Positions 1 through 6,622 of a stretch of 13,213 nucleotides of DNA are shown here, in pieces. The stretch comes from a bacterium (GTDB taxonomy: Bacteria > Bacillota_I > Bacilli_A > RFN20 > DUOF01): the NCBI GenBank assembly GCA_012839015.1, contig DUOF01000013.1, forward strand, positions 1 to 13,213. Reading direction: 5' to 3'. A model generated the notes under the pieces. The model was given only the letters and a program-made list of their open reading frames with translations. It searched no databases and was not told where the DNA came from. Made by a program: the position numbers and the translations under genes. The stretch's first letter is position 1. Every line of letters starts with the position of its first letter.

Positions 1-230
1 CGTAATTCTTGGGTTTTCCTTGGAACCCCATACTTAGAATAATTATCATTGAATATTTTTAATATCAATTCCTTCATCTCTTTATCCTTATCACTTTTAT
101 AGTTAAGATGTTTTATGACATAAAAGTATGTTGATTTGGGTATATTGGCTATTTTCAATAACATAGAAAGTTTGTATATATGCCCTTATTCTCTAATAAT
201 CAATGCTCTTCCTTTGATTGTTGTCTTCTC
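1..230 (-). pseudogene. IS3-family transposase orfB, N-terminal fragment with an in-frame stop
   Basis: OrfB is the DDE integrase half of IS3 transposases. The minus strand reads a segment ending RALIIRE, then TAA at 186-188, then HIYKLSMLLKIANIPKSTYF and onward to KYGVPRKTQELR at the window edge. IPKSTYFY matches the conserved (I/V)(P/S)(K/R)STYYY motif at the start of OrfB, and the YG-hRRI-like segment follows as expected. Its frame differs from orfA and overlaps it, as IS3 organisation requires. The TAA interrupts the frame where a sense codon is expected. The catalytic rve domain would lie left of the window and cannot be judged. Confidence 0.78.
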
Positions 231-696
231 TTTTGAGTTAGGGAATGCGATTTTTTTAAGTATTCGTTTTCTGCCTCCAAATATTCTAATCTCTCCAAAA
301 GTTTTTTGTTAGCTTCTACCTGGAGTCTATCTTCATGAATTAAATAATGACTTCTACTATGGGTGTCTTTTATTGATTCTTCACCTTGTTTTTGGAATTT
401 TATTATCCAGCCTCCTACTACTCTAGGATCGGTAAGCATCATTTCAAGCGCTATCTTTCACCTGCTTTCATTATTGTTTAAAACCCTGTCTATTGCTTTT
501 AATTTTTCTTCTCTACTGTAACGTCTCATTGTTCCATGATTTATAAATGCATCCTCACCTTGCATTTCATATAAAGCACAAACATATTTTACATTAGTAA
601 CATCATAATTATATCTTTTTGCTAATTCGTGTAAAGGGACCCTTTTTCCTTGTGCCCCTTAGCCATTTTAAATTTCTCTTTTATAGTATATTTCAT
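200..696 (-). pseudogene. IS3-family transposase orfA (HTH protein), frameshifted and interrupted
   Basis: OrfA of IS3 elements is the DNA-binding half of the transposase, made alone or fused to OrfB by programmed frameshifting. From the ATG at 696-694 the frame begins MKYTIKEKFKMAK. One base is then missing near 655-660 (two A before GGGG), after which the next frame gives QGKRVPLHELAKRYNYD, a helix-turn-helix start. An in-frame TGA at 458-460 breaks the protein between ...NNNESR and KIALEMM. The remainder (from 442) has the family's DPRVVGGWIIKF segment and a C-terminal coiled coil rich in Leu, Glu and Lys, ending in a TGA at 200-202. The only Shine-Dalgarno candidate, GGGGG at about 706-710, lies in the 3' arm of the terminal hairpin. 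I read it as inactive: a frameshift plus a stop, with a further stop in orfB. Confidence 0.8.
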
Positions 697-700
697 ATAT

Positions 701-746
701 AAAAACCCCCATTTATTGTAACATTTTCAGTCCAATAAATGGGGGT
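701..746 (-). terminator. Intrinsic terminator of the tmRNA/tRNA operon, formed by the IS end hairpin
   Basis: A perfect 14-bp inverted repeat (705-718 and 733-746; core CCCCCATTTATTG) surrounds a 14-nt loop. On the minus strand it is followed at once by a T run (705-701). It lies 15 nt past the CCA end of tRNA-Trp, so it should end the RNA operon. Its outer arm is also the putative IS terminus, and its inner arm contains the only Shine-Dalgarno candidate for orfA. Confidence 0.75.
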
Positions 747-760
747 AGTTTCACACTATT

Positions 761-834
761 TGGCAGGGGCAGTAGGAATCGAACCCACATTAATGGTTTT
801 GGAGACCATTGTTCTACCGTTGAACTATACCCCC
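761..834 (-). tRNA. tRNA-Trp (anticodon CCA)
   Basis: This is a 74-nt cloverleaf with the CCA end encoded at 763-761. The anticodon stem ATGGT/ACCAT (805-809, 793-797) closes the loop CTCCAAA, with anticodon CCA at 802-800. The T arm carries GTTCGATTC, and the discriminator base is G73 as in bacterial tRNA-Trp. The acceptor GGGGGTA pairs with TGCCCCT through G1-U72 and one U-G wobble. It is the last gene of the tmRNA operon. Confidence 0.96.
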
Positions 835-838
835 GTTT

Positions 839-914
839 TGGTGGAGACAGGGGGAATTGAACCCCCGACCTCTTGAATGCCATTCAAGCGCTCTGCCAAC
901 TGAGCTATGACCCC
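839..914 (-). tRNA. tRNA-Ala (anticodon GGC)
   Basis: This is a 76-nt cloverleaf with encoded CCA. The anticodon stem CTTGA/TCAAG closes loop ATGGCAT, with anticodon GGC. The acceptor stem GGGGTCA/TGTCTCC contains G3-U70, the main alanine identity element, and the discriminator is A73. Position 5-68 is a U-U mismatch, which is unusual. The gene starts one nucleotide after the tmRNA CCA and ends four nucleotides before tRNA-Trp. Confidence 0.95.
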
Positions 915-915
915 A

Positions 916-1279
916 TGGTGGAGATGAGGAGAGTCGAACTCCCGTCCAAATAATCTTACGTATAGACATCTACAGTTTAGTTAGTTCAAGTTTGTTCATT
1001 AAGTAATTTGGGAACTAACGACCACTTACTTAACTATCCTATAGTTTTTTCGAGTCTAACTTATAGAAATCATTAAACCTTATTCTCTAATTATAACGTT
1101 GTTATTAGAGCTAGAGAACAACCCTAGACAACGCACAGTTCACTATTTAGTGATTAAAATCTATTTGATTAAACTGCGAAAGCGTAATTTGGTTCGCCAT
1201 TTATTAGGCAAATGATTGTAACGTAATCACCCGACTGCATTCTATACACTTAACTACCTGTCGAAACCATTACATCCCC
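916..1279 (-). ncRNA. ssrA: transfer-messenger RNA (tmRNA, one-piece)
   Basis: tmRNA rescues ribosomes stalled on broken mRNAs: it enters the A site charged with alanine, with SmpB, and supplies a short frame encoding a degradation tag. The 5' end GGGGATGTAATGGTTTCGAC and the 3' end with T arm AGTTCGACT followed by CATCTCCACCA are the family hallmarks. The acceptor halves GGGGATG and CATCTCC pair fully with a G3-U70 alanine signal. The length is 364 nt, normal for a one-piece tmRNA. The tag frame begins 82 nt from the 5' end. In Bacillus ssrA sits next to smpB; here smpB is about 5 kb away and the RNA is cotranscribed with two tRNAs. Confidence 0.97.
1169..1198 (-). other. tmRNA tag reading frame, encoded peptide GEPNYAFAV then TAA
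   Basis: The frame GGC GAA CCA AAT TAC GCT TTC GCA GTT TAA inside the tmRNA gives GEPNYAFAV, which becomes AGEPNYAFAV with the alanine carried by the tmRNA. GGC as resume codon matches Bacillus-type tags that start with Gly. The hydrophobic C terminus is the protease signal, but it ends AFAV instead of the usual ALAA. The other frames give no peptide with a plausible degron end. Confidence 0.85.
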
Positions 1280-1296
1280 ATATAATGCTACCTTAT

Positions 1297-1324
1297 ATTA
1301 TACTTAATTTAGATAGTATTGCAA
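1297..1324 (-). promoter_or_regulatory. Sigma-A-type promoter of the tmRNA-tRNA operon
   Basis: The minus strand has TTGCAA (1324-1319), a 16-bp spacer, then a perfect TATAAT (1302-1297). Transcription would start near 1290, leaving a leader of about 10 nt that RNase P would remove to give the mature tmRNA 5' end at 1279. Confidence 0.75.
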
Positions 1325-1427
1325 ATAGTAAAGGTTATCATTATTGATAATTTGTTGTTTATACTACTGTTATTGTATACCTACAATTTAGTTTATTATA
1401 TAAAACCAAATAAAGTACTATAATTAA

Positions 1428-1928
1428 TTATTTTATATACTTATATTTATTTACCTTTGATTTTATTAAATCAGTTAGATCATCAGCTTCCCCCTCGATC
1501 ATATCTTTTTTAGATAAGGGCAGTACCTGAGCATTGGAAATATACATAAATAAATAATCAGCGTTTTCTACTACTTTTATTATATCTGAATACTTTAGTT
1601 TATAACGGGATATTTCCTCTTCCTCTCTAATACCTGTAACTACAAAGTTTTCATCACTAAACTCATAAATATTATAGGTTTTATCACTTAATAAATTACT
1701 CTTGTTTTCCCTAAGTAGTAATTTTTCGGCACATAAAACAAAAATTATTAGAATGGCTACTCCACCGACAAGACTCATTATTCCATACGGGCTTTTTAAC
1801 CCGTGAATATAAAAACCATAAATGATAAGCAGTATTCCTGAACTCCAACCCATTAACTTTATTCTTCCTGAACTCACTCTTATTAGTTCTCTATGAATTT
1901 TAAGGTCCATCTTTGTTTTATTTTTCAT
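1428..1928 (-). CDS. YcxB-like small membrane protein
   Basis: This is a 166-residue protein of unknown function. Two hydrophobic segments (about 25-42 and 48-66) form a membrane hairpin after a basic N terminus. The rest is a soluble domain with alternating short strands, including YKLKYSDIIKVVENADYLFM near 109-128 and then YISNAQVLPLSKKDM. This matches the pattern of the YcxB-like C-terminal domain (PH-like fold), known in many Bacillota without a defined role. The start is backed by GAAGGTG six bases upstream. A TATAAT lies at 1954-1949 without a good -35 box. It is transcribed alone and diverges from proS, and nothing nearby suggests a partner. The family call rests on sequence pattern only. 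Confidence 0.7.
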   Translation of the reverse strand: MKNKTKMDLKIHRELIRVSSGRIKLMGWSSGILLIIYGFYIHGLKSPYGIMSLVGGVAILIIFVLCAEKLLLRENKSNLLSDKTYNIYEFSDENFVVTGIREEEEISRYKLKYSDIIKVVENADYLFMYISNAQVLPLSKKDMIEGEADDLTDLIKSKVNKYKYIK

Positions 1929-2045
1929 CTAATTCACCTTCTATTTTAATTATACAAAATCTAAATATTTTTTAATAGATTAATAATCATTGATTTATAG
2001 TACTTGATACATCTACCCTATCTTTTAGTTAGTTGACTAAGGATG

Positions 2046-2074
2046 TTGTAAAATTCACCCCTAAAGTATATAAT
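2046..2074 (+). promoter_or_regulatory. Sigma-A-type promoter of proS
   Basis: TTGTAA (2046-2051), a 17-bp spacer and TATAAT (2069-2074) place the transcription start near 2081, about 20 nt before the ATG. There is no room for a T-box leader, so charged-tRNA sensing is not expected here. Confidence 0.7.
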
Positions 2075-2099
2075 TAACAAGTACAAAGGAAGGGATTAT

Positions 2100-3530
2100 A
2101 TGGATATAAAGAATAAATCTATCACATCAAGAGAAGATGATTTTGCTAAATGGTATACAGATATAGTTACCAAGGCGGAAATGGCAGCCTACTCTAAAAT
2201 TAAGGGATCTATTATTATAGAACCAAGAGGTTATGCTGTATGGGAGAATATCCAACGAGGATTGGATAAGATGTTTAAAGATACAGGGCATGAGAATGTT
2301 TATATGCCCATGTTAATCCCTGAAAGTTTATTACAAAAAGAGGCGAATCATGTTGAGGGTTTTGCACCTGAAGTCGCTTGGGTTACCAAAGGCGGTAATA
2401 ATGACTTAGAAGAGAAATTAGGTTTGAGACCTACATCAGAAGTACTATTTTGTGATTACTACTCAAGTAAAATCCAATCTTATAGAGACCTACCTAAATT
2501 ATATAATCAATGGTGTAACGTTTTCCGTTGGGAAAAGGAAACTCGCCCTTTCTTAAGGGGTAGAGAGTTCTTGTGGCAAGAAGGACACACAGTTCATGAA
2601 ACCAGTAAAGAAGCTGAAGAAGAGACTCACAGAATGTTAAATATTTATAAAACATTCTTCGAAGAATATTTAGCCATACCTGTTATTACTGGCAGGAAGA
2701 CAGAGAAAGAGAAATTTGCAGGAGCGGATTATACCCTAACTGTTGAAGCTTTAATGTATAACGGTATATCGCTACAGTCTGCTACTTCTCATTATTTTGG
2801 TCAAAGATTTAGTATTCCTTTTGATATCAAGTTCTTAAATAGAAATGGTGAATATGAAAACCCTTATCAAACTTCTTGGGGTACAAGTACCAGAATGATC
2901 GCTGCTATAATAATGGTCCATGGAGATGATAATGGTTTAGTACTACCACCCAGAATTGCACCAACCAAGGTAGTTATAGTACCAATCTCAAAAAGTGAAG
3001 AGGTAAAAAATAAAGCATACGAGCTACTTAATAATCTAAAAGATGCAGGTATAAGTACTATTGTAGACGATAGTGAGAAATCACCAGGATTCCGCTACGC
3101 TGAGCATGAAATGAATGGTGTTCCTATAAGGATTGAACTAGGACCTAGAGACTTAGAAAAGAATCAAGTTGTACTAGCTAGAAGAGATACTTATAAGAAA
3201 TCTATTGTTCCATTAGAGGCTAATCTAGTCAATGAAGTTAATACTCTACTAGATGATATACAAAAGAATATGTATGAAACTGCTAAGGCTAGGAATGCAG
3301 AAAAGACCTATGAATGTACGCAACTTGATGAGGTCGCAGAAATCATGGAGAATAGACCTGGGTTTGTAAAGGCCATGTGGTGTGGCGAAGAAGAATGTGA
3401 AATGAAATTCAAAGAGATTCGTGGTACTAAGTCTAGATGTATCGTTGACAATGAAAAACCAATAGATGATAAATGTATTTGCTGTAAAAAGGAAGCAAAA
3501 CATCTGGTCTATTGGGGAATTCAATATTAA
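2100..3530 (+). CDS. proS: Prolyl-tRNA synthetase, short archaeal/eukaryote-like type
   Basis: This cytoplasmic class II synthetase charges tRNA-Pro with proline using ATP. At 476 residues it is the compact ProS type 3, without the editing insertion of the roughly 570-residue bacterial form. Visible landmarks are RPTSE (110-114), motif 2 with FRWEKETRPFLRGREFLWQE (142-161), SATSHYFGQRF (227-237) and motif 3 GTSTRMIAAI (261-270). An anticodon-binding domain follows from about 288. The C-terminal domain has Cys at 428, 433, 447, 459, 461 and 462, a likely zinc site, and the chain ends in Tyr, as in archaeal-type enzymes. AAGGAAGGG lies five bases before the ATG. It is a single-gene unit closed by a strong hairpin. 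This ProRS type is common in Mollicutes, some clostridia and other bacteria. Confidence 0.97.
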   Translation: MDIKNKSITSREDDFAKWYTDIVTKAEMAAYSKIKGSIIIEPRGYAVWENIQRGLDKMFKDTGHENVYMPMLIPESLLQKEANHVEGFAPEVAWVTKGGNNDLEEKLGLRPTSEVLFCDYYSSKIQSYRDLPKLYNQWCNVFRWEKETRPFLRGREFLWQEGHTVHETSKEAEEETHRMLNIYKTFFEEYLAIPVITGRKTEKEKFAGADYTLTVEALMYNGISLQSATSHYFGQRFSIPFDIKFLNRNGEYENPYQTSWGTSTRMIAAIIMVHGDDNGLVLPPRIAPTKVVIVPISKSEEVKNKAYELLNNLKDAGISTIVDDSEKSPGFRYAEHEMNGVPIRIELGPRDLEKNQVVLARRDTYKKSIVPLEANLVNEVNTLLDDIQKNMYETAKARNAEKTYECTQLDEVAEIMENRPGFVKAMWCGEEECEMKFKEIRGTKSRCIVDNEKPIDDKCICCKKEAKHLVYWGIQY

Positions 3531-3535
3531 AGATT

Positions 3536-3566
3536 AAAGGATTGAATTAGATTCAATCCTTTTTAT
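3536..3566. terminator. Bidirectional terminator between proS and copA
   Basis: AAAGGATTGAAT (3536-3547) and ATTCAATCCTTT (3551-3562) form a perfect 12-bp stem with a TAG loop. A T run follows on the plus strand, and a T-rich stretch follows on the minus strand. It serves the convergent ends of proS and copA; the copA stop codon (3555-3553) lies inside the stem. Confidence 0.88.
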
Positions 3567-6003
3567 TACGTGGTTTAAACCTTCTAAGTCTTAGAGCATT
3601 AAGTAATACAGAGACAGAACTAAGTGACATTGCTAGGGCTGCAAACATTGGATTTAAAAGTGGTCCACCAAACGGGTATAAGACTCCTGTTGCAATAACT
3701 ATTCCGATAGAGTTATAAATAAACGCCCAAAACAAGTTTTGTTTGATATTTGCTATTGTTTTAGCACTTAAATCAATAGCAGTAACTACATCATTAAGAT
3801 CATTGTGCATCAATATGATATCAGCTGATTCGATAGCTACATCGGTTCCAGAACCAATAGCAATTCCAATATCTGAGGCTGCAAGTGCTGGCGCATCGTT
3901 AATGCCGTCGCCAACCATAGCGACCTTTTTACCGGATTCTTGTATTTTGACAATATTATTAGCTTTTTCATCAGGCAGTACCTGGGCTACTACTTTTTTG
4001 ATTCCGATTTGACTAGCTATAGCGTAAGCAGTGTTTTTGTTATCACCAGTTAACATAACTACTTCTAGTCCTTTTTTCGTTAGATTCTCAATTGCTTTTA
4101 CACTAGTATCCCTTATAACATCAGAAACCGCTATAATTCCTACTAACTTATTATCATTAGTAACAAACATTGGGGTCTTGCCTTCTTTTGATAATTTACC
4201 TACTTCTTTGACAAATGTGTTATCTATCTTTTCTCTTGTCAATAGACTCTCATTACCAATAAGTACTCTCTTACCTTCAAAGATACCTTCAACACCGTTC
4301 CCCACAAGGGCCTTAAAGTCTTCGACTTCACCTAGTTTTATATTTTTATCACTCGCTTCATTAACAATTGCTAATGCTAATGGATGTTCAGATTTTCTCT
4401 CTAAAGAAGCCGCTATTCTTAGTAACTCTTCTTCTTTATAGTTACCTGCTGTAATGATATCAGTGACTTTGGGTTTACCTTCAGTTATAGTACCTGTCTT
4501 ATCCAAAACAATAGTATCAATACTATGTGTATTTTCAAGTACAGCACCACCCTTAATTAAAATTCCATACTCTGCCCCTTTACCAGTACCCACCATAATA
4601 GCGGTCGGTGTAGCTAACCCTAAAGCACATGGACAGGCAATTAATAATACAGAAACAAAAACTGTTAGAATAAATTCTGGTTTTTGTCCTGCTATTAGCC
4701 AGACTAAAGCAGCAGTAACTGCTATTGCTATAACAATAGGTACAAATATAGCAGATATCTTATCAGCTAGCCTAGCTATCGGAGCTTTTGAGTTTTGTGT
4801 TTCTTCCACTAGGCTAATAATTTTAGCTAGTACAGTATCTTCACCTACCTTAGTAGTTATCACCTTAATAGTACCTGTAGTATTTATACTAGCAGTATAT
4901 ACTTTATCACCTTTAGTTTTTTCTATCGGGATGCTTTCACCCGTTAACATGGATTCATCGATTGAGGTTATTCCTTCGATTACTTCACCATCTACTGGAA
5001 CCTTTTCTCCTGGTTTTACTATAACTATATCATTAACTTGTATTTCACTTGTTAAAACTTCAACCTCCTGTTTATCCTTAATAATCAGTGCTTTCTTCGG
5101 TGCTAAATCGATTAACTTTTCTAAGGCTTGAGAAGTTTTTCCTTTGGAAATCAATTCAAGATATTTACCTAAAATAATAAAAGTAAAAATTACTCCGACA
5201 CTTTCAAAATATAGATTATTGTAAAAGTCACTCTCACCTAAAATTATCTTGATTAATGCATAGATACCATATATAAAAGCAGCACTAGTACCAATAGCAA
5301 TAAGTGAATCCATATTTGGACTTCTCTTAAATAATCTCTTAAAGCCATTTACAAAGTAATGGCCTGAGACAATCATTATTGGTATTGTTAGTAGTAACTG
5401 AATTAAACCAAAATTAAGTGGATTGATGGTAGGGTCTATTATTCTAGGAAGAGGCATATTTACCATATGTCCCATTGATATATAGAATAGAGGGATAACT
5501 AAAATTATTGAAACAATCAATTTATTTTTTAGTTTGTTTAGTTCAATTCTTTTTCTTTTTATCCTTTGACCATCATTTTCTATTTCTTTGGTATCGTATC
5601 CGACTTCCTTAATTGTTTCCTTGATGGCATTTAATTTGATGATCTTTGAATCATACTTAATTAAGGCCTTATCACTTGCTAAATTAACAGACACTTCTTC
5701 CACACCTTCAAGACTTTCTAATCCTTTGGTAATTCTAGCAGCACATGAGGCACACGTCATACCGACAATTTCTAAAGTAACTTCTTGAAGGTCGCTACTA
5801 CTTATCTTGTAACCTAGGTTATCAACTACCTCACTTATTTGTTCTCTAGTGATCACACTAGAATCATAATCTATACTTAAGGTTTCACTAGCTAAATTAA
5901 CATTGGCACTAGTTACACCGTCTAATTTCTTAAGTGTATTTTGGATTGAACTGGCACATGAAGCGCAACTCATCCCGCTCACTTGATATTTTTCTTTTTT
6001 CAT
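3553..6003 (-). CDS. copA: Cu(I)-exporting P1B-type ATPase with two HMA domains
   Basis: This membrane ATPase pumps monovalent copper (or silver) out of the cytoplasm. The 816 residues hold two N-terminal heavy-metal domains with GMSCASC (Cys13, Cys16) and GMTCASC (Cys84, Cys87), then eight expected membrane helices. The actuator loop has TGES (354-357). The transport helix has CPC (457-459). The phosphorylated Asp501 sits in DKTGT, His540-Pro541 is the HP motif of metal ATPases, and GDGINDAP spans 698-705. YN (763-764) in helix 7 and MSLSSVSVLLNALRL (792-806) in helix 8 complete the Cu(I)-specific set, against Zn or Cd pumps. AAAGGAAG precedes the ATG. No copZ chaperone or csoR/copY regulator is next to it, so its control must come from elsewhere. 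It is separated from smpB by a terminator. Confidence 0.97.
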   Translation of the reverse strand: MKKEKYQVSGMSCASCASSIQNTLKKLDGVTSANVNLASETLSIDYDSSVITREQISEVVDNLGYKISSSDLQEVTLEIVGMTCASCAARITKGLESLEGVEEVSVNLASDKALIKYDSKIIKLNAIKETIKEVGYDTKEIENDGQRIKRKRIELNKLKNKLIVSIILVIPLFYISMGHMVNMPLPRIIDPTINPLNFGLIQLLLTIPIMIVSGHYFVNGFKRLFKRSPNMDSLIAIGTSAAFIYGIYALIKIILGESDFYNNLYFESVGVIFTFIILGKYLELISKGKTSQALEKLIDLAPKKALIIKDKQEVEVLTSEIQVNDIVIVKPGEKVPVDGEVIEGITSIDESMLTGESIPIEKTKGDKVYTASINTTGTIKVITTKVGEDTVLAKIISLVEETQNSKAPIARLADKISAIFVPIVIAIAVTAALVWLIAGQKPEFILTVFVSVLLIACPCALGLATPTAIMVGTGKGAEYGILIKGGAVLENTHSIDTIVLDKTGTITEGKPKVTDIITAGNYKEEELLRIAASLERKSEHPLALAIVNEASDKNIKLGEVEDFKALVGNGVEGIFEGKRVLIGNESLLTREKIDNTFVKEVGKLSKEGKTPMFVTNDNKLVGIIAVSDVIRDTSVKAIENLTKKGLEVVMLTGDNKNTAYAIASQIGIKKVVAQVLPDEKANNIVKIQESGKKVAMVGDGINDAPALAASDIGIAIGSGTDVAIESADIILMHNDLNDVVTAIDLSAKTIANIKQNLFWAFIYNSIGIVIATGVLYPFGGPLLNPMFAALAMSLSSVSVLLNALRLRRFKPRNKKD

Positions 6004-6083
6004 ATACTTCCTTTTAAAATAACATTTAAAAGATTAACTCCTTTCTCTTCATATAACCATACTATCACTTGAATTGGTTTTAT

Positions 6084-6107
6084 CTAAGGACCCTGTAGAT
6101 AATTATA
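6084..6107 (-). promoter_or_regulatory. Possible copA promoter and operator
   Basis: On the minus strand a TATAAT (6107-6102) lies about 100 nt before copA, followed by CTACAGGGTCCTTAG (6098-6084), an imperfect GC-containing inverted repeat in an AT-rich gap. The -35 position holds a poor match (AATAGT). A metal-responsive operator would be expected here, but the repeat is not a clean CsoR or CopY site. Confidence 0.25.
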
Positions 6108-6133
6108 AAAAAAATAGTTTTTACACTATTTTT
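6107..6133 (-). terminator. Terminator of the rnr-smpB operon
   Basis: On the minus strand AAAAATAGT (6133-6125) pairs with ACTATTTTT (6118-6110) around a six-base loop, followed by more T. The stem is AT-only and so weak, but the T run is long and it lies 18 nt after the smpB stop. Confidence 0.6.
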
Positions 6134-6151
6134 ATTGTTCCTATTTTACAG

Positions 6152-6622
6152 TTAATTATTATGTTCTTTAAAGGCTTTCCTAATATCTCTTTTTACTGTC
6201 TTTTCTTTTTCACTTTCTCTTTTATCATAGTTCTTTTTACCTTTAGCAAGGGCTATTTCAAGTTTAGCGTGTTGACCCTTTAAATAGAGTTTAGTAGGTA
6301 TTAAAGTATAACCCTTTTCATTAATCTTGGAACTAAGTTTAAGAATTTCATGTTTCTTAAGAAGTAGTTTTCTAGTTCTTCTAGGATCATGGTTGAAAGT
6401 GCTTCCTTTTTCATATTCTGATATGTGCAGATTTATTACATATGCTTCATTGTTCCTTATTTGAACATATGAATCCACTAGGTTCACTTTACCTGCCCTG
6501 ATGGATTTTATTTCAGTGCCTACTAGAGCAATACCGGCTTCTATCCTAGACTCTAGAAAATAGTCATAAACTGCTTTTTTGTTATTACTAATAACCTTTA
6601 TTTGAACATCCGTAGTAGCCAT
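6152..6622 (-). CDS. smpB: SsrA-binding protein SmpB
   Basis: SmpB binds the tRNA-like part of tmRNA, raises its charging and carries it into stalled ribosomes, where its C-terminal tail occupies the empty mRNA channel. The 156-residue length is typical. Conserved blocks are GTEIKSIRAGKVNLVDSYV (35-53), HDPRRTRKLLL (78-88) and ALAKGKKNYDKRE (124-136). The basic tail after 137 is expected to fold in the decoding centre. The ATG follows the rnr stop with no gap (TAGATG), and its ribosome site GGAGAAGG lies inside the last codons of rnr, so the two are translationally coupled. Its RNA partner ssrA is at 916-1279. Confidence 0.98.
   Translation of the reverse strand: MATTDVQIKVISNNKKAVYDYFLESRIEAGIALVGTEIKSIRAGKVNLVDSYVQIRNNEAYVINLHISEYEKGSTFNHDPRRTRKLLLKKHEILKLSSKINEKGYTLIPTKLYLKGQHAKLEIALAKGKKNYDKRESEKEKTVKRDIRKAFKEHNN

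Larger units (their letters stand above)
1..755 (-). mobile_element. IS3-family (IS150-like) insertion sequence, decayed, left part only
   Basis: Both IS3-type transposase frames can be read on the minus strand: a helix-turn-helix orfA (696 to 200) and the start of orfB (about 230 to the window edge). Both carry disabling mutations, so the copy is dead. The outer end is placed near 755, where the minus strand reads TGTGAAACTACCCCC, which has the TG start and C-run typical of IS3-family tips. The far end, the rest of orfB and any target-site duplication lie outside the window, so the boundary is an estimate. The element lies six bases from the 3' end of a tRNA gene. Confidence 0.82.

Noticed and set aside
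458..460. TGA read as tryptophan (Mollicute code)
   Set aside because: All intact genes use TGG for Trp and copA ends in TGA. The same IS also has a frameshift and a TAA, so the TGA is simply a decay mutation.
1333..1350. Palindrome TTATCA/TGATAA as a terminator of the YcxB-like gene
   Set aside because: The stem is short and AT-only, and no T run follows on the minus strand.
1929..2099. A T-box riboswitch before proS
   Set aside because: The promoter leaves only about 20 nt of leader, and no T-box sequence or terminator hairpin is present.
3249..3524. Minus-strand frame inside proS
   Set aside because: It lies opposite the conserved C-terminal domain of ProRS and has no ribosome site; it is a shadow frame.
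3743..5131. Three plus-strand open frames opposite copA
   Set aside because: They are Ser/Thr/Ile-rich antisense shadows of an unmistakable P-type ATPase, with no ribosome sites or family features.
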